A stretch of 50,360 nucleotides of DNA from Phytophthora quininea (GCA_011947345.1 JAAVTG010000091.1:1-50360); one strand, 5' to 3'; positions 1 through 11,472 are shown, numbered from the stretch's first letter. Notes: generated from the letters alone by a model not told the origin. Numbers and translations are program-made.

Positions 1-1670
1 TCGGAGGTGATAGCAGCACAAGTGAGTTCTACGAGACAGCCCAAAGATCTTGACTCGAATAGTCCGCGCAATCTGTGGATTGTTGCATACGAGCACAAAT
101 TGTTGGAGATGGCGAGGCTCGTAAGCTTTGGGGTCATCGACAAACACTCGATAAAACGCTGCAAGTCTTCGTTTGTTAACTGAGTATCTGAAAAATCACT
201 GAAAGTTAGCAAATAGCGCCAAATTCTACTTGACAAGTTCCCATACCAGAGACATCGACCGCTTTTAAGTGAATAAACCGCTCATTCTCAAAGCTCCAGC
301 TCCAATCCCTTACAAATCGACTGCTGAATGCATTCTTCGCGAAGCTTAGGCGTCGTAGAGCAGGGAACTGCACAGCTCTCCAAAACTTGGCCAAATCTTT
401 GAACTGCGCGTCTTCGAGCTTTAAATCTGTGCACAAGCGTTAAAAACCAAATCAATTCTGTAGGAAAAAAGTTGACAAGCTATCGACGACTTACCAATTA
501 GTTCGAGTGAGTGGAGTCTTCCGTTCACATGGTCCATGATGAGAGTCTGCAATAGTTGTTGAAAATATCTCCCTTTGGCCGCACCAAACCCACTCACTTG
601 CCGCAACGAAATCTCTCGAACGGAAGCAAAGCATTCGATGTCATCACCCTCATCTTCATCGCCTTCACGTTCTAGCAATTGTACCGTATTCACACTACTT
701 TAGCAGTTGCCCCACCAAATAACAATGCTGGAGTTTTGCCGTAGCGCTTGCGAAATCGTCCAGTTCGAGGGAATCCATGACATTGGAGAAACCTTTGCGT
801 CGTATTCAATCCGTCGAATTCGAGAGGAAGTTCATTACTAGCGTCGTACAATGAGTAGCAGACCCCACTAGCACGTATACGATCTCGAATCGATAGCAGC
901 TCCATCACTTTCTTTGGGAAAATGCTCAGTCGGTTCTCCAATACGCGGTTGACGAGATATCGTCGAGGTCGAGGTGGCGGACAATAGAGTTCGTAATAAG
1001 ATCTGACTGCTGCAGCTGTGGTTTTGTTCACATACGCCGTCCTTTGTGCGGGCTCTAGCGGCTCTAGAAAAGCGAACACTTTAGCGAGAAGAATTTTGTG
1101 AAGTGTTCGCGGATCGGTGAACAATCTCGGTGGAGTTTTCGGGCCGTCAACAACAATTCTCTTCTTTCTGCGATGGATTCGATCGCGAGGTTTCTCAACA
1201 GGATTCAGCAGCTTCGGGACCCACCGATTGATGCCAAAGCTGCTTCTCTTCTTCTTCTTCTTCTTTGACGTTTTAGTTGTTGAGACTGCCTCTACCAATT
1301 CATCTTCGGAATCTTCGCTGTCTTCATTTTCGGAAGGAGGTTTGGGAGCTGTCGGTTGCTTAGCTGTTCTTGTTCCCGAAAAGGTCAAAGCTGGCTGTGT
1401 GGTGGCTTCTTCGGTAGGATCTTCCTCTGAAACTTGTGCAGCTGTGGTCGCTGGGACCTTTCGACGTCGCAAAAGCGCTTGACGAAAAGTTGACAGCCAA
1501 TTCGAGCCAAAACCTCTTGTCCTCAATGCCCGAGTCCCAACTCGAGACGTTGTAGCCGATGAAGAGGCAGTGCTGTCGTTCTTGGGCTTTTGTCTCGAAG
1601 GGATCCAGGATTTCACCATACCCGGCGACTGCCCACTGAGCTCGACTAGAATTGATCCATGAAACAGCAA
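1..1670 (-). CDS. F-box-like / leucine-rich-repeat protein, 3' end cut by window edge
   Basis: Multi-exon gene read on the minus strand. The first exon (1670 down to about 692) encodes a Ser/charged low-complexity N-terminus with a run of six lysines, then an F-box-like helical stretch (LLAKVFAFLEPLEPAQRTAY). The following segments read as leucine-rich repeats (LHSLELI, LKLEDAQFKDLAKF, FPALRRLSF, PKLTSLAISNN), as in ribonuclease-inhibitor-type LRRs. Two introns restore one frame: 427-494 (68 bp, GTAAGT..CACAG) and 188-246 (59 bp, GTATGG..TTCAG with a TGCTAAC branch site). The frame changes by one lost base near 692 without a good intron; a missing G after GCTAAA would join the two frames. A later Met at about 1619 (MVKSWIPS) is an alternative start. 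A substrate-adaptor role is inference from F-box plus LRR architecture. The gene continues beyond position 1. Confidence 0.55.
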
Positions 1671-1733
1671 GTTTATATTTTTCTTCTATCGTTGTACATG
1701 CAATTTCTTCTCTTTGCTCAGTAGAGGTTCGTA

Positions 1734-2437
1734 TCACAACGCATCCGATACGAGCCGATCCATTGCGATCATCTCGAGCTTCTTGAGCTTTCCGAGATGC
1801 TTTGCCACTTGGTTGCGCAGCTTTTCGTTCTGCTCCTCGAGCTTCTGAACAGCGTCGACTTGGTTCGACCCCAAGCCGAACAACTCCGCGTTCATGGACT
1901 GGTCCTTGGCGTTCCTTTCCGCCTTCTCGAGCTCGAGACGCTCACGCTCAAGCTTTCGCGCTTGCAGCCGTTCGACGGTGGCTTCCATGTCGACGATCTG
2001 CTTCTTCAAGTAGGCGATCTCCATCTTCTGTCGTTGTTGCTGAGACTTGGGTGGGGTCATGCCTTCAGGAATGTCCAGGGCTGGACGAGGACGTTTGCGG
2101 TTGCGAGGTCGAGACGACGTCGATTTCTGAGACTTGACGACTCGGCGTTGGACTGCGACGACGGCAGTCCAAGCAGGTCGCTCAGAACCACAATGTCGTC
2201 GTCGTTAAAGAGCGAATCATCCAACAGCTCCGTGTTGGTTGGACTCATGGTGTTGTTGCGTTGCGAGGCGACGGTGGAAGAGTTACCGGCGAACAGGGAG
2301 AGCAGGTCGGTCTCACTTGATACCGAGGTGGTCATGAGCATAGTTCGAGGTGGCGGAGCGGAAGGGGGCCTGCTTGGAACGCCGCAAATTTCAAACTGGT
2401 CGCTCGGCACGTTTACCGACAGAAGACGGCAACACAT
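1734..2437 (-). CDS. bZIP-like coiled-coil protein, short M96-type paralogue (one frame break)
   Basis: The N-terminal part is an acidic/Ser-rich region (LLDDSLFNDDDIVVLSDLLG). A basic stretch (RPRNRKRPRP) then leads into a long coiled coil that begins SQQQRQKMEIAYLKKQ and ends before DRLVSDAL and a stop. Order and spacing match the basic/zipper part of the larger paralogues at 5.4-8.7 kb and 43.7-46.5 kb, but the conserved W-x2-IA-x-RQ block and the roughly 250-residue C-terminal domain are absent. The frame shifts by one lost base near 2133, and restoring a C in the TCAAG context joins both halves. Position 2341 (MLMTTSVS) is a likelier start than 2437. The protein could be a truncated duplicate or a dominant-negative-like short form; the sequence does not decide. 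Confidence 0.5.
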
Positions 2438-2641
2438 GTCCCGTGACCAGTGACCGAAAAACCAAGCGTGACGGTCGGACGCTCACCGATTCTCTGTGCG
2501 AAGCCAATCGCCGCCCCCATCGTTGAAGATTTGGGCATAAAGGAGGAGGCTTCGCCAAAAGAGGCCGTCGATCGCGTGGTCGTCGAGATGCAATGCGGGA
2601 CTGGGGGTCTCAAGTGCCACAAAGCTTTATAGTTAGGGGCT

Positions 2642-5381
2642 CTGTGCAGTATCATTGGTCAGTGATCAAGTCAAAGCAAGTTGTCAGCGTCGAGGCAGCG
2701 GCGATCGAGCACCAATGGCCCAGCAAAGCAACCTGATGCCAACCGCATCAAGATGCCGGCTCGAAACATGCATCTCGTGAGCGTCTGAATGACTGGCTGC
2801 GCAGCAACCGCTTCGAGCACATCGCGGATCCTAAGCTGCGCTGTGGCTTCGGCGAGGATCTCTCCGATCTCGTGCTCAAGAAGGCTTTAAGAATTGCTGG
2901 GTTTCAAAGCTGCCGCCGGCCACCAATGCCGACGCCTTTCCAACGACCTGGCCCTCGTTCCACGCGATTGCACTGGACCCGCTCCATAATCAAATAATCC
3001 CCGTCGATTTGGCCAAAACCACATGGCAGGATAGCTCGGTTGCCGTGCGGGACAGAATCGCTAGTGATGAAATTCAGCAAATTGGCTCGCAGCGCACTGT
3101 CGAATGCAAACCCCGCAGGAAGACGCGCGAGGTGGACTGGTCTCAGCCACGGTTTCCCGCACGGCACCCAAGCAGCAGGCCAACTTGGTCCGCTTCCCGC
3201 TGGAAGAGCATGCAGCATCTGGGCGTCTGTACCTTGGGAGCCGAATTCGCCTGGGGCTGCGGGTATTTAGTGTTGCTGTTTGAGTGGTACATACTGGTAC
3301 GGTACTGTTCTGTAAACCAGTCGCTCGCCGGCTGTGAGCTCGCCAGTTTGGCCTCCTCAAATCTGGTTTGTTGATCCCCATACCCAAGCCATCTTTGCGA
3401 TCGTCAACGGCATGGCTTTTTCGCCGCGGCATGAGCAACAAGTTGTTGCCAACAACATGACTCGACTAACGTGCTCTCTTCTCGCTTCTTCGAAGCCGTC
3501 CAGTGTTCTGTTCATACACATGTAGAGGCGCTACTGCCACTAGTAATCGAGTCTCTCTAGATCGATGACCGTGAATTATAAATGGCAGTCGCTCCACAGG
3601 CGATCCACACGGTTTGGCTTGGGAGACGTTGCTTCATCTTGTGAACGGGTTCTCGGATCCCAGCAGGCAACTTCGCCAGAGAATTGTCGCGAACTTGCTC
3701 GAGAGCCTGGTCCAGGCACCATCAACGGACCTTTCGAGCTGGCAGACAGGAGTTTGTCCCCTTGCAGCCACCAGTTCTTCGCGCTGGCTTGGCTCTAGAC
3801 GTCTGAAATGCGGTCTTACCCCACATTGCGATTATGGAGCCCCATCCGAAACAGAATATCATCATTGGCTCGCCACAGCAGCGTCTTTAGTCGACGCGAC
3901 TTAAGGACACATCAAACCCGAACGCGCATTTCGCTTCGCCTCCTCGAAACTGATTTCGTGGGACGTGTCTTGGCAAACTGCGGCCTACAGCATGAGGCAT
4001 TCACGACCAGGTGTGCACGTGTACAGTACCGGTACCCGTTCATGACTCGACAATTGTTAGCTATGCCATCATTGATGGCAAACAACCAATGAGTTCGCAT
4101 GGCTGAGCAACTCCATGCACAAAAGCAAAAGCGTCTGGTTCCTTTTACGCCAAATCCAGAGGATCTTCGAGCCATCGAAAGTCCCAGCCAGTCGACAATA
4201 CCGATACCGGTACGCAAGCGCTACACATAATACAGTGTCACCACGACCATTGCAGGTCCAATTGACAGCGTTACAACTGTGGAAACCTACGGAAAAGAAA
4301 TCGCTCTTGCTTATAGCTGACAAAACCGGCAACTGAAGCGATAAAGCACGTCGGATCGGAGCAGTACCAGTACCAAAACTGCGCCATCAGCTTAATCATC
4401 ACTGAGACAGGAAGATGATGACCAACGCCACGCGCCGTAGAAGCCTGGCAATCGTTAAAAGCAAATCGTGCAAGTCGACTGGGTGTGGATTCATCGTACT
4501 TGTCCGTGGCAATTGTTTGGGAAACTCTCACTCCGTGCTGTTCAAACTTCATGGCTGTGAAGAGTATCCCCGGCAAACACGTCCGTGCTGCTCCAACCGT
4601 TTTCCCTTCCCACTTCCATCCTGCATCGCTTCAACTAGTGTGGCGTGGTCTTTGCGACCTCTGGATAAGATTGCGGCCTCTTCAAGCATGCGAACAGCCA
4701 AAACCGAGGGATGGGCGCATTGGCACGGGGATCATGGCCGCCTTCGACGCCTGAGGATCGCAGTAGGCCCCTTCCTGTCTGTTTCATTGGATGGGTCCGC
4801 AGTCTAGTCCGGCAGCCACAGCATGAGTGCGAATTCAATAGCAGCACAGAGGGCACTTCACGTGAGATGATGAGTCCCGCGGGTCCGGCCATTCTGCTCG
4901 AACGAGAATCGTGCCAGACCGCCCGTCAACTCGATGAGCATCGCATGGTCGTGCGTATTCACCGGCTTGCTTCATTCTGGTCGAAGATGCTCTTCAGCTT
5001 TGCAAAATTCAACCACTTCGTCAAGTCGCGAGTTTTGTCGGTATGGCCATCAGCACAGCGTCGACCTTGACGTCGCCCAGCTACAGTGCATTTAATAGTA
5101 TTCGCTCGTGATTCCAACCTGATCTCCAGTTCTATCGGGGAGCTTGCGCAAGTGGAAGCTGTTGGACCGGTAGTTGCCGTCACATCATGTGGCCGAAAGA
5201 TCCAGCGGGGCTTCGTGCGAGTTCATTCCCCTCCTGGCGCTTCTTGATGAAAAATGGCCTCTTCTGCCAGGGATTATGTATGGGCCACGGTAAATCTTAC
5301 GACGGTCTCATCTTGCGTGTACCGGTAGTAGTGACGACAAGAAGCCACGCGCTGCATCTCCAACGAGCGCTTTGAATAAAC
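2642..5381. other. Gene-poor stretch with decayed coding scraps and GGTACC-rich motifs
   Basis: I see no intact gene here. Around 2765-3160 the plus strand reads like old coding sequence in two frames (for example RERLNDWLRSNRFEHIADPK, then TTWPSFHAIALDPLHNQIIP), but I cannot name the family. Short palindromic motifs built from GGTAC, ACCGGT and TACCGATACC recur at about 3287-3310, 4021-4040, 4190-4210 and 4362-4378. The rest shows only short chance reading frames. Confidence 0.4.
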
Positions 5382-7071
5382 TCACATGTTATGTAGTGCC
5401 AATATCCGCTGCTGCTGCAGTGGGGTCGTTGCAGCACTCTTCGTCATCATTTCGTCCAACAAGAGGTTCTCCAGCGTCTGTGTCATACTTTGACGGCTTT
5501 GTTTGTAGGCTGTAAAGATCGTTTCCGTGAGTATCCCCACCTCTCGGTGCTGTGCTTGCGCTTCTTCGGAGCTGTCTTTTGGCGGGTCGGAAGAAAGCGT
5601 AGGGATAGAACTCGTATAGCTCTTCACAACGCAGCCAGGAGAGCCGTCCGGAAGAGTTGCCTTCGCTACTGTCGAGTACCCTTTCTGTATGAGTAGTTCT
5701 GGAGAGTTGCTGGCGCCGTTTGGTCGGAGAACGCTCATATTGCCGCGCCAGACGTACACTACGCGATTTTCTTCGTAAAACCGCTTCATTGCAGTGACCA
5801 TTTCCATGTTCTCCGGCTCCTGGGCCTCATTTGAGGCTGGGCCCTTTCGTGGCAATGGCAGCTGGAGCTTGGAAAACACCAGCTCGTTCGTACTCTTTAG
5901 AATCACCACTTGGGTGTCTTCGAGCTTCAGTTTTCCTTCCCCGAACGATCGCCAGACGACCTCGTCCACCGTCTTGTAGTCAAATGGCATGTACTTCTTC
6001 TCTTTGAACTCGAGGTACATGCCGTCTGTAGGAGAATATTTCATCGTAGCATCATCTCCAATGTCTACATTCGGATCGGAGTCACTCAGTCCATGCTCCT
6101 TGAACAGCGTATCGACGTGGGGGTATTGTGCATCCATCTCACGCAGCATTTCTTCCAAGATTACATCCTCATTTTGGCGTGCTGATTCCTGATAACCGTT
6201 CTTCACCTGGAGCTGGTCCCAAATCTAACAAACAAATACAAACAGAGACTCAGTCTACCTTATTCACACGAGTTGTGATATGCAGACACATACCCGACGC
6301 TTTCGCAGTAATCTCTCGAAGCTCTTTACCAGCCGCATCTGACTCTGCACCATTTCGCGTAGTTTGGCGTTTTCCACTTCGGATTTGGCCTTCTCTTCGC
6401 GCTGTCTTTTGGCTATCCGCTCCCAAAGAGATATCTCTGGCTGCATGGGAGGAGCGAACGCTGTATCAAGCTCCTAGGCACCAGCGCTATCGTCATGTCC
6501 CCGCATTATCCGCTGCAAAAGTCTCATTCTGCTCTTGTTCCTGGTTTTGTTGTTGTTTCTCCAGCTCGTCCCTCTGCTTCTGCCTTAAAGTCTCCAGTTC
6601 TGTGCCCAGTTGGTCCGCCTTGCTCTTCAAGTAGGCCAGCTCCTCCTTCTGTCTCTGGCTGGTGCTTTTATTGGCCTTGGCTTTCTTCTTTTGAGGCCCC
6701 TGAGTCGAAGCAGGAGGTCTACCTTTCCTGGGCTTGTCGGTGGGTTTCTTAGTTATATCTCGACTTGTAGGGCTCTTCTGAGCCTGTAGAGGTGTGGGTA
6801 AAGACCGCGACTTAACTGGTAATGGAGTGGTAGTCTCTAAAAGGGCTTGAGCGTCCTCCAAGAGCGCGTCAACAAAGCTGTCAGGCCCTGGTTTGGCCGG
6901 AGGTGCTGTAGACGCTAAAACTCCGTCGTGGAAGCCAGGAGGACCAGCATTCTGTAGCTGAATGCTTGGATTTCTTTGTTGTCGTGCTGGAGAGGGAACG
7001 CTGCCATCCTGAAGCCAGAGATCGAGGTCTTGGAGGAAGTCCGAGGGCATATGTAACTGGTCTCCTTCCAT
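5382..7071 (-). CDS. M96 mating-specific-like protein (bZIP-like N-terminus plus conserved C-terminal domain)
   Basis: Architecture from the N-terminus: MEGDQLHMPSDFLQDLDLWL, a Pro/Ser-rich linker, a basic block (PQKKKAKANKSTSQRQKEEL), a Gln-rich coiled coil, the family block LWERIAKRQREEKAKSEVEN, then a C-terminal domain of about 250 residues with YSPTDGMYLEFKEKK, VVYVWRGNMS, GCVVKSYTSSIP and YKQSRQSMTQTLENLLLDEM. One clear intron at 6225-6293 (69 bp, GTATGT..TTAG) keeps frame. Between about 6493 and 6460 the frame changes; two missing G residues in G runs would give uninterrupted coding, so I treat the gene as probably intact. The start at 7071 is favoured because a TCATTTT initiator lies at 7121-7127, downstream of the other in-frame ATG (7134). 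The family name is from memory of oomycete annotations; a transcription-factor role is inferred from the basic/coiled-coil part. Confidence 0.6.
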
Positions 7072-7120
7072 CGTGAATTGTAAGTTCTGTAGAGCAGGCT
7101 TTGGGGTCGAGAAGCAGCGT

Positions 7121-7127
7121 AAAATGA
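7121..7127 (-). promoter_or_regulatory. Oomycete initiator-like motif (TCATTTT)
   Basis: TCATTTT on the minus strand fits the oomycete Inr consensus YCAYTYY. It sits about 50 bases upstream of the proposed ATG at 7071. Confidence 0.4.
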
Positions 7128-7351
7128 TCTCCACACGAAGGCGAAGATGAGGACGTCGCTTGTAGCTCGAAAGAAGCTCCGACGAGACCGCGACGGCGTC
7201 GAGAAGACGAGACCTGGTGTCTGTGCAGCACAGCTTGAAATTGGAGGTCGGGAATTAGTAAATATGGGCCCTATCCCTATATAATGTGAATTTGTCACAC
7301 CTGCTGATCAATTCATATTTTCCCGGCTGGATTTTTTTACAAACACACTGC

Positions 7352-8695
7352 TTACACCGTACTCTGAATTGCACTCCATTGAGCATCAGCAGCTGGAGAA
7401 AGTTTCTGTTCTTGGTGTTCGCAGCTTTGGGTCGTCAGTAACAAATTCTCGAGAGCTTGATTGAGATCCTGTCGACTTTGCTTGAACGCTGCGAAGACCA
7501 TCTCGGTAAGCACACCCAATTCGTGATACCGTTCCCGGTCCAAAGCTTCGTCTAGCGGTCCACTCGAGACATTAGGGATCGATTTCGTGTGGCTTCGTAC
7601 CAAACACCCGGACGTTCCGTCGGGTAGTGTAGCTGGTGTTGCCGTTGAGCATCCTTCGAACGTGATCAGTGAATGCGACGACCTACCGTCGTCCGGATGG
7701 AAAACACTCATCTTGGCGCACCACACGTACACAATGCGACTTTGTTGCTGGAACCGCTTCATCACCGAGACCAGTTCTGCGTTCGTCACCTCGTTTGACT
7801 CGTTCTTCATAGGCAACGGAAGGGTGATCGTCGAAATGAGCGTGTCCTTCGTGTGTTTGAGAAGGACGAGGTTTGAACCGATGAGCTTGAGTTTGCCCTG
7901 AGGCAGCGACTTCCACACCACCTTCTCCACTGCCCTGACGTTAAAAGGCATAAACCGCTTCTCCTTGAACTCCAGGTGCATGCCTTCTGCCGGCGAGTAC
8001 TTCAAAGTGGCGTCGTCTCCAATATTCACTGTCGGGTTGGTATCGCTTAACCCTCCTTCCAAGAGGATGGTGTCCACGAAAGCATACCTTGAATTCACAT
8101 CGAGCAGCATCTCTTCCAGCAGTTGACTGGAGTGTTGTGGGTGGGCATCGTACACGCTATTGGTGGCTCGAAGTCGACCACAACTTCGACTCTTGTGAAT
8201 CAATCGCTCGAAACGCTTGACCAGTTGCAGTTGAGACTTGACCATGTCTCGGAGCTTGGCGTTCTCCACCTCGGACTTGGCTTTCTCGCCTCGTTGTCTC
8301 TTGGCGATACATTCCCAGATCGACAGCTTGTCACTACCAGTAGTCGACATTGTATTGTTTGGTGTCACTTGTCGACGTTGATTCTTCAACGTCAACGTCT
8401 CGATCGTCGCTTCCAGCTCCTCGACTTGAACGCGCAGATCCATCAACTCTTCTCTCTGCTTCTGGCTGTAGCTTTTCGTGCACTTCCTTCTTTTCTTCTT
8501 TGGTTCTGCCAGCGTTAACCCCATAGGACTGGGAGCAGGGCGCGGATTGTCCTGTGCCTCTTGATTCGAGTCCGACAAAGACTCTGGAGATGACGGGATC
8601 GATGGCAACTTTAAACTCTGCAACGGACGTGCTGCAAGACCTCTGTCTTTGGATAGATGACTCGGCGGAGACTCCTGCTCTCTCAACGATGACAT
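7352..8695 (-). CDS. M96 mating-specific-like protein, intact 447-residue copy
   Basis: Single uninterrupted exon with no introns. The N-terminus is Ser/Pro-rich; a basic region (EPKKKRRKCTKSYSQKQREE) runs into a leucine-containing coiled coil (LMDLRVQVEELEATIETLTL). The family block IWECIAKRQRGEKAKSEVEN follows, then the C-terminal domain with YSPAEGMHLEFKEKRFMPF, SRIVYVWCAKMSVF, GCLVRSHTKSIPNVS and FKQSRQDLNQALENLLL. It is the reference copy for this window: the locus at 39-40.3 kb is an almost identical duplicate with small deletions. Nuclear localisation and DNA binding are inferred from the basic/coiled-coil segment; the C-terminal domain is a conserved oomycete domain of unknown fold (START-like by gestalt only). 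An Inr-like motif lies 40 bp upstream. Confidence 0.75.
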   Translation of the reverse strand: MSSLREQESPPSHLSKDRGLAARPLQSLKLPSIPSSPESLSDSNQEAQDNPRPAPSPMGLTLAEPKKKRRKCTKSYSQKQREELMDLRVQVEELEATIETLTLKNQRRQVTPNNTMSTTGSDKLSIWECIAKRQRGEKAKSEVENAKLRDMVKSQLQLVKRFERLIHKSRSCGRLRATNSVYDAHPQHSSQLLEEMLLDVNSRYAFVDTILLEGGLSDTNPTVNIGDDATLKYSPAEGMHLEFKEKRFMPFNVRAVEKVVWKSLPQGKLKLIGSNLVLLKHTKDTLISTITLPLPMKNESNEVTNAELVSVMKRFQQQSRIVYVWCAKMSVFHPDDGRSSHSLITFEGCSTATPATLPDGTSGCLVRSHTKSIPNVSSGPLDEALDRERYHELGVLTEMVFAAFKQSRQDLNQALENLLLTTQSCEHQEQKLSPAADAQWSAIQSTV

Positions 8696-8880
8696 TTTGC
8701 TGTTGAGGACGGTCTCGAAGAGGGAATGTTCAGAATGACGAGAGGTTGTCTGTCAGAACTGTGTGACCCTGCTGCAGATTGCGCTTCGAACGGCGCACTG
8801 TGATTACCGTAATTGCGGACACATCGCCAGCCGTTAGCGTCTTCTCTGAGACTATCTCCTTGTTGCGATGAATCTCAGGA
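7361..8880. repeat. Segmental duplication, copy A
   Basis: About 1.52 kb that recurs in the same orientation at 38988-40518. It covers the whole M96-like gene and its promoter. Homology stops sharply at both ends (ACTCTGAATTGCACTCC on the left, GATGAATCTCAGGA on the right). Confidence 0.85.
8732..8738 (-). promoter_or_regulatory. Oomycete Inr plus flanking region (TCATTCT..ACATTCC)
   Basis: TCATTCTGAACATTCC on the minus strand resembles the oomycete Inr followed by the flanking promoter region. It lies about 40 bp upstream of the ATG at 8695 and is preserved in the duplicate copy. Confidence 0.5.
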
Positions 8881-9436
8881 AAAGACTCACCTGGCGATGC
8901 CGGTGTCCTGCACGAGATTCTGTCATGCAATCTGTATAGCCGGGAAAAAGTTGCTCGGGTGTTCCAAGTGATTTCGTACCAGATGAGGTCCTTGGATATG
9001 ACGGCATTGCTCTGTTTCGTCATGCTCAAACTGGTTATCCGATAGACACAACCTCTGTCGGGGTCGCGAGTAACTGACCGCCAGAACAACTAAAAACCTG
9101 ACTCACAGCCCGAGAATTGATCACGGTAACGGTGGATTTGGATGAGCACGTCATTGCTGACGGCGACTCACTGCTCTCATCAACACCGGAAAATACGTTA
9201 GCACGACTTGTCAACATCAACGAACGACTCGCAAGGCCAGATGATGACTATACAAGGATCCCCACGGAGACAACAAAATGCTCGAGTGCAATTGCGCTAT
9301 CAGTTTCTGCTGGGAGAGCCCCCCTCGCAACTGAAACCACGCTAGCTGGAACGTTCTTGAATTGGTATACCAACTACATTGAAACTGTGCAAGGGAAAAA
9401 GTAAAATAAAAAATGAGCAGAAGTTAAAACGGCCGT
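8881..9436. other. Intergenic stretch, no supported gene
   Basis: A 95-codon plus-strand frame (9117-9404, beginning MITVTVDLDEHVIADGDSLL) and a minus-strand frame at 8730-9089 overlap here. Neither resembles a family I know, and neither has splice or promoter support. Confidence 0.3.
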
Positions 9437-9973
9437 CAACATCATGCTCATCCTTTACCAGAAGCCCATTACGATACCGCAGGAGTCAAGTCGAGCCGAG
9501 CTGGAGCTGGTGGAGTGGGGTATCAGGGCTGGAAGGATGATCTCTGGACCCTCGCCTTGGCCATGGATAAAGCCGCAAATGACCGCCTGCATTCGCTCGA
9601 CCACAAGAGGCCGACCCGCGAGGGTTCGTGTCAGAGTAGGCCGATAAGGCAGCCAGGCGACCGCCTGACTGTCGGGCGGTCAAAAGACTAAATGAAACGG
9701 AAACCCCGTCAAAGTGATATATATTCGGCTTATCAAGTACGAGGGGACCAGATCACAGCTGTGATCTGGATTGGCAGCGAGTTCCCTGCCAACCAACCAG
9801 TGCGATGACGATAAAGGCGAGGAGCGAGCCGTCGAGGACGCAGTCCGAAGACGAGCTCACTTCCTCTTTGCCTCAGACCCCGAGCACGAGTCTAGAGTAG
9901 GGCATTAGCATAGAGGATAAAAGGAATAGACTGTATTGAGTTTCATACGCTGTCTTAAGAGTTCATTCTAACA
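9437..9973 (+). mobile_element. Possible LTR-retroelement fragment with LTR-like end
   Basis: A plus-strand frame reading WKDDLWTLALAMDKAANDRL (about 9515-9575) runs to a stop near 9690. From 9670 (TGTCGGGCGG) to 9973 (TTCTAACA) the sequence has TG..CA ends and an AT-rich ATATATATTC block like an LTR promoter. No matching 5-bp target duplication flanks these ends and no second copy is in the window, so this is tentative. Confidence 0.3.
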
Positions 9974-10186
9974 CTTCGTCCCTGCGCAAACGCTGGCGCC
10001 AGTTGCGCCATCCCCCCTTCCCCCAGGCATACAAGGCGCCCACCGCCAAATACCTTGCGCTTAAAGACAACGGCGGCATGGTAGATGCGTGCCCCAGCAT
10101 CACACTTGTGGGGTGCTGCAGACTTAGTTTAATAGCTCCGTTCCTGCGAACAAACATATTTTGACACACAGCGCACGTCACGATTA

Positions 10187-10439
10187 CACTGCCCGCCAAG
10201 TGGTTACGCACACCCACGTTGGGAAGTCTAACTCTATCAATATTGCAAGTTCTGGAGCACCGCTCGAGTATGTTGGTTTTACTATGCTAGCGCGCCTCCC
10301 ACTTGTGTTAACGAGCGGGTTTTAGCAGGTTAAATAGGTGCTCACATACAACTGATCGTTTTGGTCAACACGTCCAATAATACGCACACCAGGTCAGTAT
10401 AGAAAGACCAAGTGAATTAGAACGTTGGTCAAATTCGAC
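10187..10439 (+). repeat. Left terminal inverted repeat of Tc1 element
   Basis: 253 bp, reverse complement of 11473-11725. Mismatches only near the inner end (ATTAG/ATCAG, AACG/AATG, CGAC/CAAC). Confidence 0.9.
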
Positions 10440-10466
10440 GGCTCGCTCCTGGCCATTCGCGAAACA

Positions 10467-11467
10467 ATGGGCCGGGGCCCACCGCTCACAGAGCGAGAGC
10501 GAGGAAGATTGAAGGGCTGAGCCAAGCTGGTGTGGGCGTTAGGGAAATCTCTCGGCGGGTAAAGCGCTCCACAGACGTGGTGCGGCGCGTTCTGGGCGGC
10601 GACGACGCGAAACCACGCAAGATGATGGGACCAACGCCTAGCTTCTCCGAGCGTGACGTTCGCCGCCTAGTTCGTGAAGCATCAACGGGAGATTTCTCAC
10701 CTCCTCAGCTTAGGTCTATGCTTAATCTAACCCCTCTGTAAGTACAATCCAGCGAGTTCTTTCTAACGTAGATTGGCTTTGCTACACAAAACTAAACTAA
10801 ACAGCACGTTGCCGCTGTCGAAGAAGGACAAAGCAGCGCGGAAGGAGTGGGCGTGGAAAATGCTAATGCAAGCAGAAGGCAAGGATGTGTGGGAGAAAAT
10901 ATTTTTTCCGACGAAAAAAGTGGAACCTGGACGGCCCGGACAACTTCCAGCATTACTGGCGAGATCTGCGTCGCCCTCCTCGCGAGAATCATCGCCGCCA
11001 GGCCGGCGGAGGGTCGTGTATGGTGTGGGCGGGCTTCTCTGCCAAGGGCAAGACGAAAATCGCGTTCTTGACGGGGCGCCAAACCTCTGAAGACTACATC
11101 TACACGGTATCTGAATTCCTCCTTCCATTTGCGCACCTCAACTACGGCACGGACTTCATCTATCAGCAAGATGGAGCCTCCATCCACACGTCCAAGGCCA
11201 ACATGGAGTTTTTGAGCAGCAGGGGTTCAGGTGCTGAAGTGGACGCCGAGATCACCAGACCTGAACCCCATAGAGAACTTGTGGTCGATCCTGACTCGCC
11301 GAGTCTACTACAACGACCGCCAATTTGCCACAGTGACCGAGCTTCGCACTGCTATTGAAGAGGCATACAAATCCATCGAACCCTCCGTTCTCCGCTCTCT
11401 AATCGACTCAATGCCGCGTCGCTGCCAGGAAGTGATCGACAAGAACGGCAACAAGACACACTACTAA
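10467..11467 (+). pseudogene. Tc1-like DDE transposase (frame-broken)
   Basis: Reads from ATG at 10467 to TAA at 11467 through several frames. The N-terminus has a helix-turn-helix region (SQAGVGVREISRRVKRSTDV). The catalytic core shows SDEK-type first Asp (about 10912), QQDGASIHTSKANMEF with the second Asp (about 11165), and WTPRSPDLNPIENLW with the Glu (about 11240-11282). Spacing between second Asp and Glu is about 34 residues, as in Tc1 (DD34E). Seven single-base losses (about 10505, 10738, 10772, 10911, 10921, 11212, 11222), mostly in homopolymers, account for every frame change. The gene may therefore be intact in the organism, where it would cut and paste this element at TA sites. Confidence 0.8.
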
Positions 11468-11472
11468 TAAAA

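Noticed and set aside
1117..1482. 121-codon plus-strand frame rich in Phe and Ser
   Set aside because: It is the antisense of the polylysine/acidic part of the minus-strand F-box/LRR gene.
1797..2453. 218-codon plus-strand frame
   Set aside because: Antisense of the bZIP-like coiled coil; the composition is the complement of Leu/Glu/Lys codons and it has no family resemblance.
7587..7901. Plus-strand frame repeated identically at about 39314-39541
   Set aside because: It is repeated only because the minus-strand M96-like gene is duplicated; it is an antisense shadow.
9670..9973. Confident solo LTR
   Set aside because: TG..CA ends are present but there is no target duplication and no second copy in the window; kept only as a low-confidence part of an element.
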